Below the pieces are notes generated by a model. That model was not told where the DNA came from. It was given only the letters and a program-made list of their open reading frames with translations, and ran no database searches. Positions 55,507-64,000 of a DNA stretch of 64,000 nt are shown here, piece after piece (within the stretch, counting starts at the first letter, position 1; every line of letters begins with the position of its first letter). Both the position numbers and the translations under genes were made by a program. Source of the stretch: Russula earlei (taxonomy: Eukaryota > Basidiomycota > Agaricomycetes > Russulales > Russulaceae); assembly GCA_025769875.1 (NCBI GenBank), contig JAGFNK010000113.1:1-64000 (forward strand), in the 5' to 3' direction.

Positions 55507-57481
55507 TTACATATGAGCTGATTTTGTTTTTAAAGTATTGAGCGTAAACTCCAAAACCCGCTTGTCATCATCCTTCGTGACCCACGGATCAGCATTTTCG
55601 TCTCGTCCATCCAACAACTCGTCACAGATCTGCGCGGTTGCAAAGTATACCTCCCCGACCTTCCCGCCGAAGTCAAAATCCATTAAAATCACATTTTCTC
55701 CATCGCAAAGTATGCTTGGCTCGCGTAGGTCTCCATGAACCAAGCCATGGTCGTGGAAAGCTTCCACAAGCGTCCGCAGGTCACCCATCCACTTATCGCA
55801 GAGACGGGTAAGGTTCGGCGATTGAGAGGGGTGTACAGATTTGGAGATATATTCCATAGCAACAACGAACATTCCTCCTGGAAGTTGCCTATGGCCGAGA
55901 AGTCTTGGTGCATGTCCTCGTTCGGCGCAAAAGGAGTGCAGTTCGATCGAGTATCGAGGCGTGAACTTCACGATGATTTCCTTGCCCGAAGTTTCCGCAA
56001 TGTACAGGAGGCGGTCGTCTTGCGTGTCGGGATGGCGTCTAAGAATACGAAATTGGAACTTGCCAGGGGTGCCATACCTGGGCAGCGCTGAAACATATGG
56101 AAATTTGCGGTCTGCATGTCCGATCGTGGGTGGATCCCTGATGAAGCGTGCAGCATCTTCATCTATTTGACGCAATAGAGCCAATGCCCCAAAAAAAGCA
56201 ACAAGGAGCCTCCTTCGATCCTTACCATCGCATGCAGATTCGACACACGAAAGTCCAGGGGTGAGGCTGACAACGTGCCATTGGCGGAGGAAAACTATCG
56301 CATAAAACGTGACATATGGGCCTCGCGGAATGTTCATGTCAGTCAGACTCGTCCGGAGACCGAGGAATATTCAGCTTACCAAGGACTGTCAGGCCAAGGC
56401 ATGGAACCCTCCAACCATTAAACACTTCTCGGTGACGTTCTATTGCTTGGGCATGTGATTGGGCGACGTAGGCAGTGAGCTCGACGTAAGGCACCTCCGT
56501 GAAGTCAATGAACTCGTTTTTGAACACAACGACGCAGGATGCTGCTCCGTGTGGCCCATCATAGTAACCATACGGACGGTCAGGGACAGGGACAATGGTG
56601 TCATCCAACACGGAGATGGTCGCATTGCCATCGGCCAAACGTTCGTTATAACCACCGCCACGGAGGGAAAAAATTTCATTCAAAGCATATACGCCCTCCT
56701 CCCGCCTGTCGGCCTCATCGCGGTAAAAATCAGTCATTTTTTCGGCGAAAGATTGGACGGCCAATTCCAGGTCCCGCTCCAACGTATCCAGCTTCCCACG
56801 CCTAAAAGTATCCGTGAAGTGGCCAAAGCCATCATATAGGAGGGAAACAGGGGGAACCAGATCAGGCGTAGGACGGTTGTCTAAGATTTTTTCACTTGGA
56901 ATCTGCTGAAGTGACATGTAATCGGGAGTTCTGCTGATGATAGAAGGTGTGGAGTTGACGAGTTTGGAATTCAGGACTGAATCTAGATCGTCAACGGGAC
57001 GGGATCTCTTGCCAAGGACTGTTTCTTGCGAAGAGACGGTTTGATACGGTCTGATAATAACGGCACATCACGACGTACCATTCACAAGCGGAACCCGCAC
57101 GACGACGTGTACACAATCTTCCGGAGGCTCTTCGTCCCAAAACTGTGATATCTTTCCGACTGGGTGGAGATGCTTCACCTCCTGAACGTTATCCATATTT
57201 TCATCTGAATCAAGATCAAGATCTGGAAACTTGATATCGCCGAGAGCTTTTTTGTACACAGAGCCCCTGGTCCTTGCGTACAGAGGTGTAGACATTTTCC
57301 AGAGCTCCAAATCGAGTGGGGCATTGGGACGTGTGGACAGCTTGCTGAAGATTTCTTCCTGGAGACTATAAATATAGGCGCTTGGGTGAATATGGACAAG
57401 AAAAATGGACCCGAGGCATTGGTTTTCATGATCTACAGCTTGGCAGAATAGCCTCCAATGAGAGCCGCTGGTGGACGCCAT
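55507..57481 (-). CDS. Crinkler-type protein: CRN header fused to a kinase-like domain
   Basis: Four exons, 57481-57079, 57024-56380, 56321-56226 and 56162-55507, all GT-AG, phase 1, about 599 residues. Residues 8-135 match the Crinkler header (ubiquitin-like): LFCQAVD at the start, LDLELWKMSTPLY in the middle and a close with VKHLHPVGKISQFW, then EPPEDCVHVVVRVP. A 200-residue middle region follows. The C-terminus is a divergent kinase: Lys in IIVKF, Glu in ERGHAPRLLG, VHGDLREPSIL (HGD for HRD, Ser at the metal-binding Asn) and LMDFDFGG in place of DFG. No secretion signal is visible. Crinklers occur in oomycetes, chytrids and other fungi as effectors or intracellular conflict proteins; which applies here is unknown. 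Confidence 0.8.
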
Positions 57482-57719
57482 GTGTTGTTGAGCAGAGGAG
57501 GACGTTGGTCGGGATGATGAATATTCAGACCCAGACACAACGGTGATTGGATGACATCACTCGTTCTCACACGTCACACGTCACAACGCGTCTCTCCAAA
57601 CTTGAGTTCTCATGTCACCTTCTCCTGTAGTAACAACTCGGATGCCGGACAATGTTGTTTTACTGACCGACACTTCTCCCTCTTCTCGCTGTCTTTGGCA
57701 TCGGACATTTCTTGCTACC

Positions 57720-59487
57720 CTTCGAGGGCGCAATTGTGTATGTAAACTCGGTATGTAACAATGAAGGGAGAATCGCCCCACGTCTTTACCTCGAACGTCT
57801 CTAATCTGCGTTTGAGCCTCATTCCCTCGACGCTGAACCGAACCGACGAGCCGTCTTGCCTTCCGGGGTTCGAAGTTTTCCCTCTCTCTTGTCCCGTCAT
57901 TGCCCTCTCGCCGTTGCCGGGCATCGTCTGAGGCTCAATCCTTACGTTTGAACTCTACCATGTCATGTCTGATTCCCAGAATATCAGTGCGAAACCAGTT
58001 CCGACACTCGCAACACTCACCGCTTGTGATCCTGTCCTTCCGAACCACGCTCATCAGACCTAAGGCGTGTTTCTCCAACATGTCAACGTAAGGCTTCAAC
58101 GAGGTCTTTTCCCAATCTGAGGACATAGAAGGGCGTCAACGGGACCTGACTGAGGGTCGTGAGAGGGGGTAACAGACCCGAGTGTTCTCCTTCAGTGGGC
58201 TCGGATGTCGCCGCGTCGAGTTCCCCCAAAAGCTGCCCGACCGTCGGGACAAGGTCTGGGTCAAACTCGTCTATTCTTTCCGGATCGAGGGGAACACAGA
58301 TGCGACCGGTCTTGGGATGTACGCAAAACGGCGCCTTCAGCAAATGGTTTCGGTGCTTCGACACTTCTGCGTCAATCCGGGGATATGTGTATTGAAGAAC
58401 GATGTCTTCAATAGCACGCTTCATCGGTGCCTTTGACAGGTAACCACGTCAGTGAGGGACACAACCTGAGTTGAGCGCAGGTTACCCTGTCGTCCGGGGA
58501 GTAAGCCGCCGAGATGGCATCCCTGAGATCGGACCATTTGTCATCTGAAGGGCGATCCTCCGAAGATGCCCACTTCTTTTCAAGGTTCGCAACGATTTTG
58601 GAATCTGGAATCAGCTTCAGAAGTTCTTTCCAACCTTCTTCCCTCCTGAAACAGTCCTGATCCTGCAGCACGAGGTCTCCAAAAGGTCCGACAAGTTGGT
58701 CGAGGGCTTGCCTGGCGTACAACTTTAACATAACGTTTCCTACTTGTGCAGAAAAGTCCCTTACTGGATCGACGGGGGGAGGACAGATGGCCGACCCTTG
58801 ACCATAGGGCGCACGTTGACCTTCTTGTGCATCTCCTTGCCTCCTTGTATCACCATCAGGAAGTTAACGAGGGACCTCCGTTGATCATCTGTCAATACCA
58901 TAGCCTCCCTGTCCGATATCCAAAGATGAATCCCGCGACGACCCGAGTAAACCCAGAGCAGATGCTTGTAGCCAAACTGCTGCCGGATGGCTCCGTCGAG
59001 CACACGAACCGCAACACCGATGAAACCCCAGCAGCGTTTGCAGATGTCCGCACCAGAACAGCACGTTCGGATCCCGTCGTAGTCAGTCATATCGATATCA
59101 AACACGAGCTCTCTTTGAACTGGAGTGAACGCGCCCGGTCGCACAGTCTTCTTGTCGCGAGGCTTTGAAACGACATTCGTGTCGCATCAGGACGGAGATC
59201 CAGCTATGACGAGATCGGACACGCACTCGCGCAGTGTAGACAGGGCCGATCTCAAAACGGGTTGGGTTCAACGCGCAAGTCTGCTTCTTAAATTCATCCG
59301 CGGTAGTAAACGAGTTGTAACGCATATACACGTCGTTTTGGAGCGTGAACGAGATCTCGCGGTGGGTGAAGAGGCGGCTGGGGGTGTGCTCGTGGTTTAG
59401 CCATTTGAACACGGATTTGAAGGGGTAGAGTCGACGATAGAAGGCGAGCATAAGCTCTGGAGACGGTTTCTCCGTGTCTGAGGGCAT
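57720..59487 (-). CDS. PRI1: DNA primase small (catalytic) subunit (one-base frame break)
   Basis: Start MPSDTEKPSPELMLAFYRRLYPF at 59487; exons 59487-59227, 59162 to the break near 58779, then to 58486, 58430-58178, 58116-58021 and a short last exon whose end is uncertain (57720-57985). Motifs are those of eukaryotic/archaeal primase: REISFTLQNDVYMRY, catalytic RELVFDIDMTDYD, WVYSGRRGIHLWISD (SGxxGxHxW-like) and HRNHLLKAPFCVHPKTGRI. It makes RNA primers with the large subunit and DNA polymerase alpha. The frame breaks by one base at a run of six G at 58774-58779; adding one base keeps the chain open to LKLYARQALDQLVGPFGD. A consensus error is the simplest reason. Confidence 0.88.
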
Positions 59488-59724
59488 GGCGAGTTCGTGG
59501 CAACTTTGGACGTGCCCAAGACGCGATCCGTCACATGTGACTGACACGAATGTCACAAGAACGTCACGATAATCTCTATGATGTGCCCAACGCTGATGGA
59601 ATCCGCAATGCGATTGCGTACATAGATCCGCAGCGCCGAAGCGCATCTACACTAGAATGTCAAGTATGTACAGAAAGAATTGACGGCAATAAGTTACTAC
59701 GCAAAAATAATCGCCACCTCCCTA

Positions 59725-62700
59725 TCACGCGCTAGCTACGACGACAGGTGGTAGACCCTCTGGAGGCCGTCCGCGCTTCTTGCTCGGACCACCACCACCG
59801 GAGACCCCACCAGTTCCGGCCGCTGTGCCTCCCGTACCGGTACCACCAGTGCCAACCCCAGGGGTAGCCTTTTTCTTCTTGGGTGTCTGCGCTTGCGCCT
59901 GCAGCTCGCCAGCCGAAATCACACCTGCGACCGTGGACGTGGCCGACGTGACGGTCGACGCCGCTGCCCCTAACGGACTCACCAGGCCAGCGCTGCTTAG
60001 CACGGCTGTCGTTGGTTGGACCACACTGGCAACTACTCCCGTCATGACACCCGCTGCTACCCCGGTTACTGCAGTCGCTGTGGAAGTGCCTACGGCTCCC
60101 AGTGCTGGTGCTGATGCCGGTGCCATCGTTGCCGTGGCCGACGCCGACGTTGCAGCTGCCGCATCTTTCGGCTTTGTTTTCTTTTTTGAGCCCGCGGCGG
60201 CGGCCATCGCTGCACTGCTGGGGCGAATCACCTGTCCAAGCGGTCCCAGCTTCGCCTGCGTGGGATTTGGCGGATCGTCTGGGAGCGCATCGAGTCCCGC
60301 ACTCGCGAGACGGTGCTCGAAATAACCACGAAGCAAACCGACCTGACTTTTGACGCTCTCGGAGGTAAGTGAAACGAACGGCTGTGGTGGGGGGTATGGC
60401 GGGGGAGGTTCGGCGGACTTTGTGCTACAGGAAGAAGGGCGCGTGAGTATGATATGAGTATAAGTAGGTGAAGGAAGGGTCGTCCATACGCTGCGTTTGG
60501 GCCTTTTGCATTCCTCTTGCCCTTGAGGAGGCGTTTAGGAATCGAGAGAGAGGAGAGACCGAACTCCGCAGCGATACCGAGCTCGCGTAGACCCAGGAAA
60601 TCCTCGCCGATATCGTCCGTGAATTGGCCCCTGTGCGATCATCAGCGTTGCATCCCAAAGTTGAGAGCGGCGCATTACGTACATGACAAATGCACTTTCC
60701 TCTTCCTCATCATCCTCGTTAGCGAAGAGTGCCTCGTCGTCAATAGCCTCGGTGCTCGTAAATTCCTGATAAACGTTCGTGATCTTCTTCTCCAGCTCGT
60801 TCAGGCGGTTCCCATGTCTCACGACATCGTCCGTAATATATTTCTCCAAGCCCTGTATTCGGGACACGCCACTCTCGAAGAGAGAATGCAGGATGATTTC
60901 CTACAGGAAAGTATAAGTCATTTTGAGTGGTGCGAGGGAGCTGATGCGTTGACGTACCTCAGAAGTCATCATATTTGAATACTTGTCGAGATAGAAGCGG
61001 AACGTGCGCCCAACATTCGACAGGTACTCTACTGTAATCCCTGACAGCACATCCAGAGCCAATTGTGATGACCCTGTGCATACACGTCTCTTTGACCATG
61101 GTTCATATGGCTCAGAAGGATACGAACGCACCTTGGAACCCGACATGTTCCAATATTTTCCGGTTCACCCATTGTATGCACTTCTCTGTTGCCAGTTCAC
61201 CAATGTCTGCCTTCACATCAACTGTCCCTTCTAGTACTGATTTCCGGCTCAGTCGCGGAACAGGCCATGGTCGCTCGTCAACAGCGTCGGCCTCAGTATC
61301 ATCGAGCCCGTCAATATCGCTTGCAGTCCCTGCCGGTGGTCCAGCAGTAGGCGGGTCACCGCCTTCGCCATCCTCTCCGCCCCCGCTATTTGCCGCTGCC
61401 GCCGCAGCGCTAATTGCAACAAATTTAGCATGAGTGCGTCGCAGGCGCCGCTGGGTGCTAATATTCGCATTCATCATCGCCAGCAACGAGCGCGGGCGTG
61501 GAGAGGGAGGCTTTGGCGGGCGTTTTTTGCGCTTCTTTGTCTTTGCATGGCTGGCGGGTTGATTTTGCGATTTAGGCGGGGGAACATGAGGAGCGGGTCC
61601 TGAGGCTGCAAGGGACGGAAGGGGAGGGAGAGTGTTCGCAATGAAGGCATCAGACGACTGTGCGTCCCACCAGAGCTCGATGGTGTCCGAAGCAGGAGGC
61701 ACGGAGAGGCGGGGGCGCTTGGAAATGCGGGAGTCACATATACCATTTCTGCAACGACATTATCAGATTTGACAGACTTATATCACCAGCTGAATACGAA
61801 CAACTTGCGCTTGTCACCTGTAGCACCATCTAATGCGATCCCCTCACCGTCACTGTCGGCCTCACCATCTGCATCGGAATCTGATTCGCCGATGTAAGAG
61901 CGTAATAGCTCATCGAGAGCCTCTGCATGACGAGATGGCCCAGGTACTGATAGGACAGCATCAAGGGATCGCTCAAGCTCAAGGATAGCAGCCATCCCTT
62001 CGGCTGTCCGCACGATGGCAGGGGATTCTTCGAAAGATTGACCGCGTACACGTCGTGGGGGAGTAAGAGCGGGAGTGAGCCGACGGACCGTTCTCGAGTC
62101 ATTGCTACTTGGGGGGCGGGAAGGTAATGACGATAATGTATGCACATGACCATTTATACCGTTCAACTTGGCCGGTGGATGAGATGGAGCGCGACGCCCA
62201 GACATCGGGACAGAGATATCGACGGGAACGCTAGGGTCAGCACGCTCCTTTCGATCAGTTATGTATTTAAGGAGGTGTTCGGCCTTCGCTTTGAGGCGGG
62301 CAGCGCAGAGACGGAGCGGATGGTTCTAAGCATTGTCGTCACTGTAGCGGGATTGGGTGAGCTGCCAAGTGACCCACCTCCGTGGCATTGTATTGGAAGC
62401 AGTTCGACCAGATAAGATCAAGGTCATCCTTGAAGTCCTTCTTAGACTTGTACTGCTTCTGCTTAACTTTCTTCAGCATCGTCTGGAAGTCCATCGGATT
62501 CGTTATGTCTAATGTGGGGTGTTGACGGTTACATAGTGACTGGAAGGCGTCGACTCAACAGAAACGTACAGTCATAATAATCTGGTACATCCACCCGGGA
62601 TACAGGTTTGATGAAGGCGTCAGCATCATGGTTATCCTAACGAAACGGACGAGGTCAGTGAAGCACGCTGATAGTTCGGAACAGCGGGACGAACCATTGT

Positions 62701-63154
62701 AACGGAACGCAGGTCGTGAAGCAAGTCTTCAAGAGCATCATAGAATGGATCTACTAGTTTTGCATCGTGAGGCTGTTTCTGCTAGATGCCGCAAGTGTAA
62801 GCGGTCACGGCGTCAGGTACGATTGAATTCGACTCACGCGGCTGTCCTTGACCACCTGGAGGAGACGCTTGAAATCAGCGTCAGGAATGGACAGCTTTGC
62901 CTGGCTGTTGGCCAGGGTCCTTAAGAGGTTCTAAACGACGTCAGAGCGCACAAATTAGCGGTGGATGGCAGAGTTTAACGTACATTCATAGCTCGGTGAG
63001 CATTCGTACTGGTCTCAAGCAGCCAACGCGCTATCCGTGGGTACTCGTCGGTTTCGGTCTCCGACTGGAATGTCTCGCAAAATGCCGTGTGAATCTCTTC
63101 AACAATTGGGAAACCCCTTGAACAAAAAGGACCTTGTCTCTCTCTCTCTCTCAT
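59725..63154 (-). CDS. SPT7: SAGA complex subunit Spt7 (bromodomain protein)
   Basis: Multi-exon gene; exon 1 is 63154-62984 and the stop is at 59725. After an N-terminal helical region, a bromodomain reads [38 protein letters not shown], then [12 protein letters not shown] long acidic, Ser-rich middle follows. Near 61000 a histone-fold segment ([20 protein letters not shown]) matches the Spt7 domain that pairs with Ada1. The C-terminus is Ala/Thr/Gly-rich low complexity ending in an AT-hook-like KKRGRPPEG. Spt7 scaffolds SAGA and its bromodomain reads acetylated histones. The alanine-rich tail is unusual but the frame is unbroken. Confidence 0.9.
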
Positions 63155-63557
63155 GCGAACTCTTGCTAAATATACAATGCTGTCGTAAACTCTATATGTT
63201 CAACAACAAAAAAATGAGTGAAATCCATTGGTAGTTTCTAAGAGCGGAGATAGTGCGATTGATGACATAATAGAGCCGCCGCGTCTGTCGCGCGTCGTCG
63301 CGTCGAATTCTATCGTTCGTTCGTTCGTTCAACCCGTCTCGCGTCCTGTCCGAGCCCCAAGTCAAAATCGGATAGCGCTCTCGTCCTAGACCGGCCCCGC
63401 TCTCTGAACGCTTGTAGGCTTATACTTCATCTATGCGAGCAGACAAATAGGCTCTTGCTTTCTCAATATCGCTATCAACAAGGACTCCCGGTTCCCTCGG
63501 TTTCGGAACCCCACTCTATATCTCTCGACCGGTTTTCTGTATTCGACACAGCAGACA
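63155..63557. promoter_or_regulatory. Divergent promoter region Spt7 / Cdh1
   Basis: Contains cgttcgttcgttcgttc near 63310 and a pyrimidine-rich leader before the ATG at 63558. No other gene. Confidence 0.35.
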
Positions 63558-64000
63558 ATGTCCGGCCTCAAGAACTCGCCATTTGGCAAACGCCTCCGGG
63601 CGACTCAGCAAGACCCCGATGAAGAAGGCCCCCGTCGCAGTCGGCCACGTACAAACCCTGTCTTTGGTGTTGCGCCAGCATCCACCCCTTCCCTCGACTC
63701 ATCTATACCAAGTACGAGCGAAAGCGGTGAACCGGAGTCTCCAGCGGAGCTACACCGACTACACAAGGACTATGGTGACCGTTTCGTGCCGTCTCGCGAC
63801 GCCGGAGACCTGCGAACATCCTACAATCTCATGGGGGAGAGCGGGCCATCGACCCCCTCACGAAACAGGGCCGTCCCTACGGAATCAGATGCGGCTAAAG
63901 GTGAGCGTTCTATGCTTCCATATTGTCCCATATCCCGTCGCGCTACCGATCCCAACCCCAACTAGTGGGTTGTATTATCATTATTCGAGCCCATCTCACC
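63558..64000 (+). CDS. CDH1: APC/C activator, Cdh1/fizzy-related, N-terminal part (runs off the window)
   Basis: Exon 1 is 63558-63900; a GTGAGC donor follows. The only conserved block in it is YGDRFVPSRDAGDLRTSYNL, which contains the C-box (DRF-[IV]-PSR) needed to bind the APC/C; the following SGPSTPSRNR is typical of Cdh1/Ste9/Srw1. The WD40 propeller lies beyond the window. Cdh1 targets cyclins and other proteins for ubiquitination at mitotic exit and in G1. The Ser/Pro-rich N-terminus is a likely CDK regulatory region. Confidence 0.85.

Noticed and set aside
1..64000. CRISPR arrays, bacterial operons, rRNA or tRNA genes
   Set aside because: No spaced direct repeats of CRISPR type, no operon layout, and no cloverleaf or rRNA sequence noticed; this is intron-rich fungal DNA.

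Overview
This window is nuclear DNA from a basidiomycete fungus, most likely an Agaricomycete. The genes are split by short GT-AG introns (about 45-75 nt), and they include class I hydrophobins, a CFEM protein, F-box/LRR proteins, BTB proteins and several eukaryotic core genes. The accessory content (Crinkler-type protein, many F-box/BTB genes, decayed gypsy elements) would suit a Rhizoctonia/Ceratobasidium-like genome, but that placement is inference. Gene models were built by eye from splice sites and reading-frame continuity; boundaries are best where exon phases close.

Layout. 1-8.9 kb is a repeat-rich, AT-richer transposon graveyard: gypsy-type gag/protease remnants, a solo LTR with an intact 5-bp target duplication, a 441-bp MITE inside another LTR copy, and inverted LTR-like repeats. 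10-14.5 kb holds a small secreted protein, two sister hydrophobin genes on the minus strand, and an Mpv17/PMP22-family membrane protein. 14.8-20.3 kb holds a GC-rich F-box protein, a peroxisomal 2,4-dienoyl-CoA reductase and a third hydrophobin with a very long proline-rich repeat domain. 21.1-23.4 kb holds an Nrd1-like four-RRM protein. 25.9-26.4 kb holds a GPI-anchored CFEM protein. 27-29.6 kb is eIF3b. 29.9-33.8 kb holds a one-TM protein, an F-box/LRR protein and the SNARE Bos1. 35.7-39.2 kb holds a zinc-motif protein flanked by two small paralogous genes. 39.4-44.5 kb is a divergent pair: vacuolar M28 protease and ModF/PhrA-like ABC ATPase. 44.5-49.7 kb is a segmental duplication with a Ser/Thr kinase, its truncated copy and several snap-back palindromes. 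51-54.7 kb holds an uncharacterised acidic protein and a tandem-BTB protein. 55.5-57.5 kb is a Crinkler-header/kinase gene. 57.7-63.2 kb holds the DNA primase small subunit and SAGA subunit Spt7, and the window ends inside an APC/C activator (Cdh1/fizzy-related) gene.

Cross-cutting signals. At least three well-supported introns appear to be GC-AG rather than GT-AG. Three otherwise intact genes are each broken by a single-base shift at or beside a C homopolymer, which looks more like consensus error than biology. The three hydrophobins share both intron positions, so they come from one ancestral gene even though their N-terminal extensions differ widely.
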